Shown: positions 25,369-34,083 of the stretch, piece by piece | Position numbering within the stretch: the first letter of the stretch is position 1 | Layout of the letters: each line of letters starts with the position of its first letter | DNA from: JANXQZ01 sp038225555 | GTDB taxonomy: Bacteria > Acidobacteriota > Terriglobia > Bryobacterales > Bryobacteraceae | Reading direction: 5' to 3' | Assembly: GCA_038225555.1 (NCBI GenBank) | Contig: JBBRRB010000018.1 | Span: forward strand, 1-64,000 | DNA length: 64,000 nucleotides | Translations under genes and position numbers: made by a program | The notes under the pieces: generated by a model | Seen by the model: only the letters and a program-made list of their open reading frames with translations | What the model was told of the DNA's origin: nothing | Database searches by the model: none

Positions 25369-26691
25369 TCACCCTGTCAAAGGATGTAAAGATCGAATTA
25401 GCGCCAGCGCCTCCTCCTTGGTTCGGACCCTTTCCTCCATTTGCGCATCCTCCGCTGCCTCCAACATTTTTGAAAATTTCGGCGAAGGCCGATACCCCGC
25501 AGCGATCAAATCGGCCCCTGTAAGCAGCCTCGCCGGGCGAATCTGCTCGGGCGGGGAATTCTCGTACCGATCCTTCATGAACTTGTAGTTTTTCAAATGC
25601 CCGTGGCTCGAGGTGCAATCCAGCCGATGCAACTCCAAATGTTCCTCGAAACCGCCTAATCGAAGAAATCGCTTGATCGTGCTCTCGCGCATCCGGTCCA
25701 CGTCCCCGAAGCGCATATGATTCCCGATCAGAGCTAAAACCTGGCCCGCGTCGTCGTTCGAGAAACGCAGCCGTGTCAAGATCTCTCTCGCGATCTTTTC
25801 TCCCGCCTCTACGTGACCGTCGAATCGTATGCGTTCCGCAATCCGAAACGTGGGCGGCTTGCCTACATCGTGCAGCAACACTCCCATGGCCAGAGTCGGC
25901 GATGGATCTCGCATCCCCTCCAGCATGATGAGCGTGTGCGTCCAAACGTCGCCTTCAGGATGATACTCAGGAGGCTGTGCGACTCCCTTCATGCTAGCGA
26001 CCTCGGGGAGAATATCTTCGAGCAGGCCCGATTCATCCAGCAGCTCGAAGCCGCGCCGGGCGCCTCCCTCCGTCAGGATGCGCACCAGCTCGTCCCGCAC
26101 CCGCTCCGGGGCAATCCGGTCGATACGGGTGTGCAGGTTTTGGATGGCGGCGAACGTCGCAGGATCAATTCGAAACCCGAAGCGTGCAGCGAACCTGATT
26201 GCCCGCAGCATCCGTAGGTGGTCCTCTTCGAAGCGGCGGGCCGGATCTCCGATTGCGCGGACAATACCGGCTTCGAGGTCCGCAACTCCACCAACGTAAT
26301 CGATGACTGCGAGCGGGTCAGTCTTGAAAGAAAGGGGGTCCAGCAACAGCGCATTGATGGTGAAGTCCCGGCGCAGCACATCTCTTCTAGGGTCATTCTC
26401 GAAAATGACCCTGCCGGGATGCCGCCCGTCCGCATAGTCCTGGTCGCTGCGGAAAGTGGCGATCTCAACTCCGTTCACCAGCACCACTCCAAAATGAGCG
26501 CCGACTAGCTGAGCCCCGGGAAACAATTGAACCACCTCGCTCGGGGTGGCATCCGTCGAGATATCGAAATCCTTCGGGACGCGTCTCAGCAACAAGTCAC
26601 GGACGCAACCGCCGACCAGAAAGGCCTGGAAGCCCTCGGAGAGCAACTTGTGCGCGATCCCGCGCGCGGCGTCCGATGTGGTGAGTGCCAT
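25369..26691 (-). CDS. CCA tRNA nucleotidyltransferase / poly(A) polymerase family protein
   Basis: About 440 residues from the ATG at 26691 (MALTTSDAARG); the longer frame starting at 26847 crosses the divergent promoter and is rejected. The class II nucleotidyltransferase head has FLVGGCVRDLLL (GG at 27-28), the metal motif DFDISTDATP (Asp41, Asp43), RRDFTINALLLDP and EEDHLRMLRAIRFAARF. A C-terminal HD domain contains LLHDVGKP and the His/Asp pair of GNHMRF. This domain order fits CCA-adding enzymes and PcnB-like proteins. Sequence alone does not decide between repairing tRNA 3' CCA ends and poly(A) addition. The gene converges on the Spy-like gene with 6 bp between. Confidence 0.88.
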   Translation of the reverse strand: MALTTSDAARGIAHKLLSEGFQAFLVGGCVRDLLLRRVPKDFDISTDATPSEVVQLFPGAQLVGAHFGVVLVNGVEIATFRSDQDYADGRHPGRVIFENDPRRDVLRRDFTINALLLDPLSFKTDPLAVIDYVGGVADLEAGIVRAIGDPARRFEEDHLRMLRAIRFAARFGFRIDPATFAAIQNLHTRIDRIAPERVRDELVRILTEGGARRGFELLDESGLLEDILPEVASMKGVAQPPEYHPEGDVWTHTLIMLEGMRDPSPTLAMGVLLHDVGKPPTFRIAERIRFDGHVEAGEKIAREILTRLRFSNDDAGQVLALIGNHMRFGDVDRMRESTIKRFLRLGGFEEHLELHRLDCTSSHGHLKNYKFMKDRYENSPPEQIRPARLLTGADLIAAGYRPSPKFSKMLEAAEDAQMEERVRTKEEALALIRSLHPLTG

Positions 26692-26749
26692 CCTAATGAT
26701 CGTAGAATAGACTCTGGGAAACCACTCTGGGAAACTACTCTCCGAACAC

Positions 26750-28978
26750 ATGGCATCTGAGATCGTAAAATCTTCGCCTATGGCGAAAGTCGTGGTTGCG
26801 ACCACGGTAGCGCTGTCTTTCATCAGCTTCTGGCGCGGCGCATCCATCGTTCTGGCCGATCTGGCCTCGTCCGCTTTTTATGCGGGGGGAATTGCAGAAG
26901 TTGCAATCGGCCCGGCTGCCCCGTGGTTCGTGCTCGGAGTGATGCTGTTCAGCTTCGCCGTGCGATCGGTGTACATGGAAAGCTGCAGCATGTTCGTGCG
27001 CGGCGGCGTGTACATCGTCGTGAAAGACAGCATGGGCGACTTCATGGCTCGGCTCTCAGTTTCGTCGCTCGTCTTCGATTACGTCCTCACGGGTCCCATC
27101 AGCATCGTGACTGCGGGCCAATACCTCGGCAGGCTCCTCAACGAAATGGCCGAGCTCGCGCACCAGAAATATACGGTTGATCCGAACACGTTTGCCGCGT
27201 TTTTCGGCGTGATCTTCACCGGCTATTTCTGGTGGACTAACATCAAGGGAGTCCACGAATCGAGCGGCAAGGCACTTCGAATTATGCAGATTACCACTGT
27301 CATGGTGGTGATTTTCCTGCTCTGGTGTCCCATCACGATCCTGGTTCGAGGCAACATTCATTTCCCCCCTGCGCCGATTCCCTCCAATTTGAGGTTCGAC
27401 GACACATCGTTAGGCTGGTTTAAAGGAACGTTTTGGCCGTCGATACCTGCAATAGCGATGCTCATCGCGTTTGGGCATTCCTTGCTGTCCATGAGTGGCT
27501 TCGAGACGTTAGCGCAGGTTTACCGCGAAATCGGATATCCGAAGATGAAAAATCTGAAGATCACCGCGAATATCGTGTGCTGGTACGCCGTAATTTGCAC
27601 TGGGGTGATCACTTTGTTGGCGGGCATGATCATGAGTCCGCAGGACATTCGGGATAAATATTCGGCTAATTTGCTGGGCGGCCTGTCAATGCAGTTGGCG
27701 GGACCGGAGCTGCTGAAGCTTGGGTTTCATATCTTCGTCGTGATCGTGGGCACGCTGATCCTGTCGGGTGCCGTAAACACGGCCATGATCGGCGCGAACG
27801 GGATTTTGAACCGGGTTGCTGAAGACGGGGTCCTGCTGGACTGGTTCCGAAAGCCGCACCGCCGCTTCGGCACTACGTCCAGGATCATAAACGCGGTCGC
27901 GATCCTGCAAGTGACGACCATTATTTTGAGCAGAGGCGACATGTACGTCCTGGGGGAAGCGTACGCGTTCGGCGTCGTCTGGAGTTTCTTCATGAAGTCT
28001 CTCGGCGTCCTAGTGCTTCGCTATCAGCGCCACGATCAGGAGTATAAGGTTCCTTTCAACATCAAACTCGGGGGCGTCGAGATCCCGATCGGCCTGGGAC
28101 TCACCACCATGGTGCTCGGCTTCGTTGCAGTCGTAAATCTTTTTTCGAAACAGGTTGCGACGAAGTGGGGCATTGCGTTTACATTAGTTCTCTTCGTAGT
28201 ATTCACAATTTCCGATCACATAAACACGAAGCGGCGCGCAGCTCAGCATCTTGAGAAGAAGCCTCTCGAAGAATTCAATCTTGTGCATCAAGCGCAGATC
28301 AATACCCAAACCCTGCACGCTCGGACCGGATCCGTATTGGTGGCGGTGCGGGACTATAGCAATATGGATCATCTCAAGATGGTGCTCCAGAAAACTAATC
28401 TTCGACGACACGACATTGTAGTGATGACGGTGCGCACCATTTCTACCGGCGCGGGCGAGTACGACCTCGCTGACGACCAGATTTTTTCCAGCTACGAAAA
28501 AGAACTGTTCACCCACGTAGTGACGATGGCCGAGAAAGAAGGCAAGCCAGTGGAGCTGCTAGTGGTCCCGGCGATCAATCCCTTCGACGCCATGGTGCAA
28601 TCCGCCTCCAAAGTGAAGGCGTCGCGGCTGGTCACAGGCGTGTCCGAGAAGATGCAATCCGAAGAGCTCGCGCGCGCGATCGGGCTTGCCTGGGAAAGCC
28701 TCCCGGAGCCGAGGCACCCGTTTTCGCTCGAAATTATTCGGCCGGATCGGGCTTCCATGTACGTAAACCTGGGTCCCCATCCGCCTCGGCTATGGCCTGA
28801 GGACGTTGAGAGACTCCATGACCTGTGGCTGGAACTCAGCGGCGCGGAGGGCGTGGGATCGCGCTTGCATCATCGCGATGTAGTCGGCCTGGCGCTTCGC
28901 AGGCTCGAAAAGGAACTTGACCAAAGCCGGGCCCATGTTCTGGAAGATCTGCAGCACGACCTTCGGAAGCCTGAGTAA
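26750..28978 (+). CDS. APC-superfamily permease with a cytosolic USP-like tail
   Basis: A 742-residue membrane protein. The first 480 residues form about 12 helices of an APC amino-acid/polyamine transporter: SFISFWRGASIVLADLASSAFY near the start, a VLTGPISIVTAGQYLG helix and LSGAVNTAMIGANGILNRVAEDGVL late in the core. A soluble C-terminal domain of about 230 residues follows. It has alternating strands and helices, such as GSVLVAVRDYSNMDHLKMVLQ and VELLVVPAIN, suggestive of a universal-stress-protein fold that could sense nucleotides or stress. The ATG at 26750 is divergent from the CCA-type gene by 58 bp. The substrate is not readable. Confidence 0.86.
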   Translation: MASEIVKSSPMAKVVVATTVALSFISFWRGASIVLADLASSAFYAGGIAEVAIGPAAPWFVLGVMLFSFAVRSVYMESCSMFVRGGVYIVVKDSMGDFMARLSVSSLVFDYVLTGPISIVTAGQYLGRLLNEMAELAHQKYTVDPNTFAAFFGVIFTGYFWWTNIKGVHESSGKALRIMQITTVMVVIFLLWCPITILVRGNIHFPPAPIPSNLRFDDTSLGWFKGTFWPSIPAIAMLIAFGHSLLSMSGFETLAQVYREIGYPKMKNLKITANIVCWYAVICTGVITLLAGMIMSPQDIRDKYSANLLGGLSMQLAGPELLKLGFHIFVVIVGTLILSGAVNTAMIGANGILNRVAEDGVLLDWFRKPHRRFGTTSRIINAVAILQVTTIILSRGDMYVLGEAYAFGVVWSFFMKSLGVLVLRYQRHDQEYKVPFNIKLGGVEIPIGLGLTTMVLGFVAVVNLFSKQVATKWGIAFTLVLFVVFTISDHINTKRRAAQHLEKKPLEEFNLVHQAQINTQTLHARTGSVLVAVRDYSNMDHLKMVLQKTNLRRHDIVVMTVRTISTGAGEYDLADDQIFSSYEKELFTHVVTMAEKEGKPVELLVVPAINPFDAMVQSASKVKASRLVTGVSEKMQSEELARAIGLAWESLPEPRHPFSLEIIRPDRASMYVNLGPHPPRLWPEDVERLHDLWLELSGAEGVGSRLHHRDVVGLALRRLEKELDQSRAHVLEDLQHDLRKPE

Positions 28979-28980
28979 CA

Positions 28981-29652
28981 ATGCCAGAAAGCGTTCTTGC
29001 GGACGGTCTGGCCTTCATCTTCGATCTGGATGGAGTGGTCATCGACTCGATGCCCCTGCATACGGAAGCGTGGAAAGTCTATCTCGACCGGCACGGCATC
29101 TCCTCCGATGAAATCGTGGAGCTGATGCACGGGCGCCGCAACGACGAGATCGTGGGAAAATTCTTTGGGTCCGGACTGGCGGCGGATGAGGTCTTTCGAC
29201 ATGGCGCAGCTAAAGAAGCCCTCTTTCGCGACCTGATGACGCCGTACCTGGAACAACATCTGGTGCCCGGCGTGAAAGAATTTCTCAGCAAATACGACCT
29301 CGTTCCGACGGGGCTGGCATCCAACGCGGAGCCGGCCAACATCGACTTCGTGCTTGACCGGGCGCGTCTCCGTTCGCGCTTCGATGTGATCGTCGACGGT
29401 CACCAGGTTGCCAATCCCAAGCCCTTCCCGGATATTTACCTGCGCGCTGCCGAACTCTTGAAAATCGCCCCCCAAAACTGTATCGTATTTGAGGACTCGC
29501 CCACCGGCATTGAAGCCGGATTGCGGGCAGGCGCTCGCGTCGTCGCAGTGCAAACCCTTACCGCCAAACTCCCCGCCGTGGACTTCCTGATTCGAGACTT
29601 CTCCGATAAAACTCTGGAGTCATGGCTGCAAACGCTCGAGCCGCGATCCTAG
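28981..29652 (+). CDS. HAD-family hydrolase (beta-phosphoglucomutase-like)
   Basis: The 223-residue subfamily I HAD protein has motif I FIFDLDGVVIDS (nucleophile Asp15, Asp17), a helical cap with RRNDEIVGKFFGSGL, motif II TGLASNAEP, the motif III lysine in NPKPFPDIYL and motif IV VFEDSPTGIEAG. Such enzymes dephosphorylate sugar phosphates or isomerise them; the CbbY/PGMB-type cap is compatible with both. It starts 2 bp after the permease stop, and its 3' end overlaps the pseudokinase start by 31 bp, so the three genes form one unit. Confidence 0.9.
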   Translation: MPESVLADGLAFIFDLDGVVIDSMPLHTEAWKVYLDRHGISSDEIVELMHGRRNDEIVGKFFGSGLAADEVFRHGAAKEALFRDLMTPYLEQHLVPGVKEFLSKYDLVPTGLASNAEPANIDFVLDRARLRSRFDVIVDGHQVANPKPFPDIYLRAAELLKIAPQNCIVFEDSPTGIEAGLRAGARVVAVQTLTAKLPAVDFLIRDFSDKTLESWLQTLEPRS

Positions 29653-31328
29653 CATTGTGGTCCGGGTTTCCCTTCGCTGAAACTCTGCCGCCCTGGGTGG
29701 TTGCCGTCGGCTTGCTGTATGCAGTAGCGCTGCTAGGACTCTGGTGGCTGCGGGACCGCCGCATGCAGGGCGAGCGCTCCACGATGCAGATGGCGAACCA
29801 AGTCGCCGAGGAGATCGCTGCGGCAACCTCCGCACTCGATATACTGGCCAAGCTCAACAGCGCGCTTCCCAAAATTTCGGACGGTCTGCGTGCTTCGCTC
29901 TTCGTTTATAATCGCGGAAGCAAAAGGCTGTCCGCCGTGACGGCCACTTATAGTCCATCTGCTGCTTCCAAAATGGCCGATGCAGCGCTGGATGGTGTCG
30001 GCATTGGCGTGGGACTCTGTTTTCAGAACGGCACCCTGATTAACGTGCCCGACACTCGGCGCAGCCCTTTCTTCGAGGGCAGCGAGAAGAAGAACCTTCC
30101 AAAATCCTGTGTGTTCGTTCCAATGCTCGCCCAGGCTGATTTGGCGGGAGTGTTGGAAATCAGTCACCAATTCCGTCTTGGCTTTTTCCACGAAGCCGAA
30201 AAGACGGCTTTCCAGCACCTGGCCAACCAAGCCGCCATAGCGCTCAGGCTGCAAGAGCAAAAATCTGTCCGGGAGCGCTTGTTTCAGACCGAAAGACTTG
30301 CGGCAGCCGGTCAGCTCATTTCCGGGATTGCTTCGGAACTCCGGTCGCCGCTCGGTTCCATCATCGAACTTACCGGATCGCTCAAAACGCGCAAGGGGAC
30401 TCTGCAAAAATCCGAAGTAGATCTCATCGAAGCAGAAGCCTTGCGGGCGTCGGAGATCGTCAGCCGACTAGTAGCATTCGGCAAGAGGGATCGATCAGAA
30501 GCACAACCCGTGGATATCCATGGGCTCCTCACCAGGCTTGCGCGGACGCGCACCCCCGAGCCGCGCTGTCTATTTTCAGCACAGCGAATCACGGTACTCG
30601 GTTCGCAGGCGCAATTGGAGCAGGTCTTTCTCAACTTGCTGGTGTATGCGGAACAGGCCGCGATCGAAGATCCTGACCGGCTTATCCAGATCTCGACGAG
30701 CCTGTTGGCGAGACGCGTTCTGATAGAAATCGGCTACGGCTGCGAGCCTGCGGAAGTTCGAAAGGCCGATCCGTTTGAGAATGGGGGAAGCGAGAAGGGA
30801 GCCATGGGACTGGGCTTTTGCCGGAGCATGATTCAGGAGAACGGGGGAGACGTTCGCTTTGTGCGGGGCGGAGCGGGGCAGTGCCGTTTTGAGGTGGAAT
30901 TGCCGGTGATGGAGAGTGCTCAAGGTCGGCCAGGCACGTCGATTGAAGAGGCTAGATTTGTACGCCGCCAATTAACCGCTCTGGTAGTGGAACCGGATAC
31001 GAAAACGCAAAAACAGATTATTCAGCTTCTCGGCAAGCGCGGTGATCGGGTGGTGCCGGTCTCGAGTGCCGAAGAAGCCATCGATTTGGCCCAGCGTCTG
31101 CGGTTCGACCTGACTCTGTGCGCGGTGCGGCTGCCAGGACTGAATTGGGTGGAATTCTTCGAACGCGTCCGACGGCATGTCGGAACGTTCGTGCTTTTGA
31201 CGCAGGGGCATGACCCGGATCTAAACAAGGCGTTCCACCACGGCGAGGGATTCGTGCTCAGCAAGCCGCTGGATGAGAAGCTGTTAAACGGCATATGCGA
31301 CGGGGTGGCAGACCGGACCGCCCACTAA
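29622..31328 (+). CDS. Catalytically degenerate hybrid histidine kinase (GAF-HisKA-HATPase-REC)
   Basis: This 568-residue protein has one transmembrane helix (WVVAVGLLYAVALLGLWWL), a GAF-like domain (about 70-220), a dimerisation/HisKA helix pair, an ATPase-like domain and a C-terminal receiver (about 450-565). The H-box reads GIASELRSPLGS, with Ser238 where the phospho-accepting His should be. The N-box reads NLLVYAEQA, with Tyr replacing the Mg-binding Asn. The G1 box reads IGYGCEP, without Asp. The receiver reads LTLCAVRLPG, with Ala501 in place of the phospho-Asp. All phosphotransfer residues are lost while the folds look kept, so a ligand-sensing scaffold or allosteric partner is inferred. 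Overlap with the HAD gene suggests coupled translation. Confidence 0.85.
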   Translation: MAANARAAILALWSGFPFAETLPPWVVAVGLLYAVALLGLWWLRDRRMQGERSTMQMANQVAEEIAAATSALDILAKLNSALPKISDGLRASLFVYNRGSKRLSAVTATYSPSAASKMADAALDGVGIGVGLCFQNGTLINVPDTRRSPFFEGSEKKNLPKSCVFVPMLAQADLAGVLEISHQFRLGFFHEAEKTAFQHLANQAAIALRLQEQKSVRERLFQTERLAAAGQLISGIASELRSPLGSIIELTGSLKTRKGTLQKSEVDLIEAEALRASEIVSRLVAFGKRDRSEAQPVDIHGLLTRLARTRTPEPRCLFSAQRITVLGSQAQLEQVFLNLLVYAEQAAIEDPDRLIQISTSLLARRVLIEIGYGCEPAEVRKADPFENGGSEKGAMGLGFCRSMIQENGGDVRFVRGGAGQCRFEVELPVMESAQGRPGTSIEEARFVRRQLTALVVEPDTKTQKQIIQLLGKRGDRVVPVSSAEEAIDLAQRLRFDLTLCAVRLPGLNWVEFFERVRRHVGTFVLLTQGHDPDLNKAFHHGEGFVLSKPLDEKLLNGICDGVADRTAH

Positions 31329-31357
31329 CCGTAGAGGAAGGTTGAACGACCGAAAAG

Positions 31358-31684
31358 TCATGCATGCGGTGCTGCGGCATGAACTTCAAACCGCACGCCT
31401 TCGGTCAGACGCAATACGGTTAGGATGCTGGAAAGGTTCTGAGCTGAGGGGCTTCCTTTCGGGCCCAACATGCGCATGAGGCTCTTGGAGGGAATGCGCG
31501 TTCGTTTCTCCAAGTCCTGAAACCCCACGGTTGCGTTGACGTAGTCGCGAAGCACAGCCTTGCCGGTCGTCAGATCGCCGTTGAGAAAGCATTCGATCGC
31601 GTCGCACAAAAGAGCTTGCCGAAAATCAGGGTCGGCTTGCACCCGGGCGAGAATTGTTTCTTTAAAATCATGAGTAAGGGGCAT
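31358..31684 (-). CDS. HigA-like antitoxin/transcriptional regulator, orphan
   Basis: A strong GGAG 7 bases before the ATG at 31684 sets a 108-residue product (MPLTHDFKETILARV). The C-terminal half has a lambda-repressor-type HTH: VGFQDLEKRTRIPSKSLMRML, then GSPSAQNLSSILTVLRL. The N-terminal half (FRQALLCDAIECFLNGDLTTGKAVLRDYV, shown here by its helix pattern) is that of addiction-module antidote proteins. No RelE/HigB-type toxin gene adjoins it; the upstream neighbour is a GT39 gene on the same strand. It may be an orphan antitoxin or a stand-alone regulator. Confidence 0.75.
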   Translation of the reverse strand: MPLTHDFKETILARVQADPDFRQALLCDAIECFLNGDLTTGKAVLRDYVNATVGFQDLEKRTRIPSKSLMRMLGPKGSPSAQNLSSILTVLRLTEGVRFEVHAAAPHA

Positions 31685-31729
31685 TGCTCCACTCCTGCTT
31701 TTTGTTACCATAATGCCTGTTCAGGCGCA

Positions 31730-33253
31730 TTAGTGTCCAAGCAAAAATGATCGGCCCGCAGATCTTTCCCATTCTGTGTGCTGTTCATCCGCGAACTGGA
31801 TAAAACCATCAGGCAACGAAAAGTCGCTCTCTGGATGGGCCGCGATCAGCCCCCGCAACTCCTCTGGATCCTTCGCCAAAATCACCGTCGCCACTGGCGA
31901 GGTCGAATCCAAACCGAACCCGGCCAAACGCTCCCGAAAAATTGGCAGTTCAACTTCCAAACGATTGAACTCGGCCACGGAAACAGTCACTCCGAGGTAA
32001 CGAAAATCGAGCGGGAGCCTCGCCGGATCTGGGTTCGTTTTGAAAAAACAGTACCGGACATGCCGAAGCGGGAGCGTCGAGGACACAAATTCGTCGTCGG
32101 GAGCGACAATGATCAGGTCGTTCGACCGGTGGAGAGAGGCGTACGACTGCAGTCCCGCAACCGAGGGCATCGGGTGCTCCGAATGGTACGGCAGCGTGGC
32201 GAGCTTGATCGCGGCCAACACTGCAAATACCCACGGTAGAGGCGCGTGCCCGCCCAACAGGCACAGAGCCGGAATCAGCAGCAACAAATAAGAGGTGTTG
32301 CGATATCCAAAAGCCAGGAAGGCCAGAAAAACGACGGCAATCCAGGCGGCCAGCAGACGGTTCCGCCCACGGATCGCGGCAGCAATCCCGCCAATCGCTG
32401 CGACGCACAGCAGCGGGTCGGTAACTGCAAGCCGCTTGAGGTAATACCAAAGCTGGTTCTCCTGCGTGCTCTGTTCCGGCGCAGCCACGGCCCAAGTGAA
32501 ATTTTCCGTGACGATATATTCAGTCCAGAACCAGCGCGTGTGGACGGCCAACTGATAAACGTGCCAGGGCGCAGCAACAAGAGCGGCAATCCCGCACACC
32601 TGGGCGAAACGCTTCAGCCCAATGCGAGAACCGGCCAGCATCATTAAAGGGAGCAGTCCCGCGACCGATTTGGTCATGATGGCCGCGCCCACCGCGCCGC
32701 CTAAGATCCAAAGCGAACGACGGCGGGTCAACTCCGGATCCCAGTGAACGGCAGCCATCGCGATCACAATGAAAAGCACCACCAGCATGTCGGTAAGAAC
32801 CAGCCGCGCCAGAACGTGAAAGAGGCGATCGGAAACGAGAAGTAGGCTCGATGCGACGGCGGCGGCCAGCGAGCGGGCGCCCCACATCCAGGCGAACAGC
32901 AGCGTTGCAATGGCCGAGCCAGCCAAAAGCGAGGGCAAACGCAGAGCCCATAACGACGGCCCGAAGAGTTTTGCCGACAATCCCGCAACCCAATACAGCA
33001 GCGGCGGCTTGTAGAAGGCATACCTGCCCAGGAACATGGGCGTGAGCCAGCCGCCGGATTGAGCCATGTGCATGGCCGTGCTGGCATACACCGCCTCATC
33101 CTGCGCCGGAATCTTCGCGACGGGATCGACGTACGTTTCGGCCAGCCCAACCTGATTTACGTGATAGCCAAGAACGGCCAGCGAGAGCAGAAAAACCGCG
33201 GCAAGAACTAAGCGAAAGGCCACACGCGTTCGATCGTCTTGCTCATCATCCAC
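31730..33253 (-). CDS. GT39/ArnT-like membrane glycosyltransferase
   Basis: A 507-residue polytopic protein of the PMT/ArnT superfamily. The first periplasmic loop has IPAQDEAVYASTAMHMAQSG with the acidic residues used for metal or donor binding. It is followed by RYAFYKPPLLYWV, a KPPL/Y signature typical of ArnT-like enzymes, and LARLVLTDMLVVLF; about ten helices follow. The C-terminal soluble part is short. Such enzymes move a sugar from a polyprenyl-phosphate carrier to lipid A or another periplasmic acceptor. The start at 33253 overlaps the amidohydrolase by 46 bp; a GTG at 33223 is an alternative. Confidence 0.83.
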   Translation of the reverse strand: MDDEQDDRTRVAFRLVLAAVFLLSLAVLGYHVNQVGLAETYVDPVAKIPAQDEAVYASTAMHMAQSGGWLTPMFLGRYAFYKPPLLYWVAGLSAKLFGPSLWALRLPSLLAGSAIATLLFAWMWGARSLAAAVASSLLLVSDRLFHVLARLVLTDMLVVLFIVIAMAAVHWDPELTRRRSLWILGGAVGAAIMTKSVAGLLPLMMLAGSRIGLKRFAQVCGIAALVAAPWHVYQLAVHTRWFWTEYIVTENFTWAVAAPEQSTQENQLWYYLKRLAVTDPLLCVAAIGGIAAAIRGRNRLLAAWIAVVFLAFLAFGYRNTSYLLLLIPALCLLGGHAPLPWVFAVLAAIKLATLPYHSEHPMPSVAGLQSYASLHRSNDLIIVAPDDEFVSSTLPLRHVRYCFFKTNPDPARLPLDFRYLGVTVSVAEFNRLEVELPIFRERLAGFGLDSTSPVATVILAKDPEELRGLIAAHPESDFSLPDGFIQFADEQHTEWERSAGRSFLLGH

Positions 33254-34083
33254 GTCTTATCTTCGTCGCTTAGAAACTTCATCTCGTCCCGAACCACCGT
33301 GAGCGCCTGCGTATAGCTGGAGACGTTTTCGACGATTGGCCAATCAGTCGCCCACATGAGCCGCTGCGGTCCAAACGCGTCGTAAAGCCGCTTGACAAGC
33401 TGCTGCGAATCGAGCCAGGGGTAGGGCTGCTTCGATAGCGACCACGTATGCGAGATCTTTACGAATAGCTTCGGATGTCGTTTCAAATCGATTAGCTTTT
33501 GCAACTCCTCCGGCCGGTCGACCGGGCAATCCGCCATATGGTCGATCACGATTGCGAGATCCGGGTAGCGGTCCATCAGTTTGCCAACATCCGGCATGCG
33601 GCCAATGGGCGCCAGAACGGTCATCGGGACCTTTAGCTTCTCGCAGCGCTCCCACAAAGGAGGCATCAAAGGACCGCGAATCCAATCTCCGGATGCTTCG
33701 CCGGAAGGGCTGAGGCGCACCCCGCGGAAGTGCTGCTCCTCCGTCAGTCGCGAGAGGTGGTCGGCATTGCCGGGATCGAGCGGGTCCACTCGGGCGACAC
33801 CTTGAAAGAACTGCGGATACTGTTTCAGCACGTCGGCCAAGTAGCTGTTGTCGTACTTGTAGTGAATCACTTGGATGATCACTGTCTTGGCCACTCCGTG
33901 CTGCTTCATAAGATCGAGCAGTGTTTCGGGAGCGGCATCGCGCGCAGGGACTTTCTGGCCTTGTGCAAACGGATATTTGGAATCGTGCTTCCACACGTGC
34001 ACGTGCGGGTCAATGATTCGCGAGTTGGGGAGCGCGGCTGCCATGGCGAGTTTCAGGATCTTGCGGCGCGCGGGGTCAAACAT
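33208..34083 (-). CDS. Secreted amidohydrolase 2-family protein (TIM barrel)
   Basis: The ATG at 34083 gives 291 residues beginning MFDPARRKILKLAMAAAL, a twin-arginine-like signal; a start at 34110 adds nine residues. The amidohydrolase_2 barrel shows IIDPHVHVWK (metal HxH), ARVDPLDPGN, FRGVRLSPSG, LAIVIDHMADCP with the third metal His, LFVKISHTW and the terminal RLMWATDWP. These proteins hydrolyse or decarboxylate small aromatic or lactone substrates. It overlaps the end of the preceding sugar-isomerase-like gene, so both are probably coupled and both are exported. Confidence 0.83.
   Translation of the reverse strand: MFDPARRKILKLAMAAALPNSRIIDPHVHVWKHDSKYPFAQGQKVPARDAAPETLLDLMKQHGVAKTVIIQVIHYKYDNSYLADVLKQYPQFFQGVARVDPLDPGNADHLSRLTEEQHFRGVRLSPSGEASGDWIRGPLMPPLWERCEKLKVPMTVLAPIGRMPDVGKLMDRYPDLAIVIDHMADCPVDRPEELQKLIDLKRHPKLFVKISHTWSLSKQPYPWLDSQQLVKRLYDAFGPQRLMWATDWPIVENVSSYTQALTVVRDEMKFLSDEDKTWMMSKTIERVWPFA

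Noticed and set aside
26711..26735. Short tandem repeat ACTCTGGGAAAC (two copies) between the divergent CCA-type and APC genes
   Set aside because: Only two short copies; could be an operator but there is nothing to support that beyond position.
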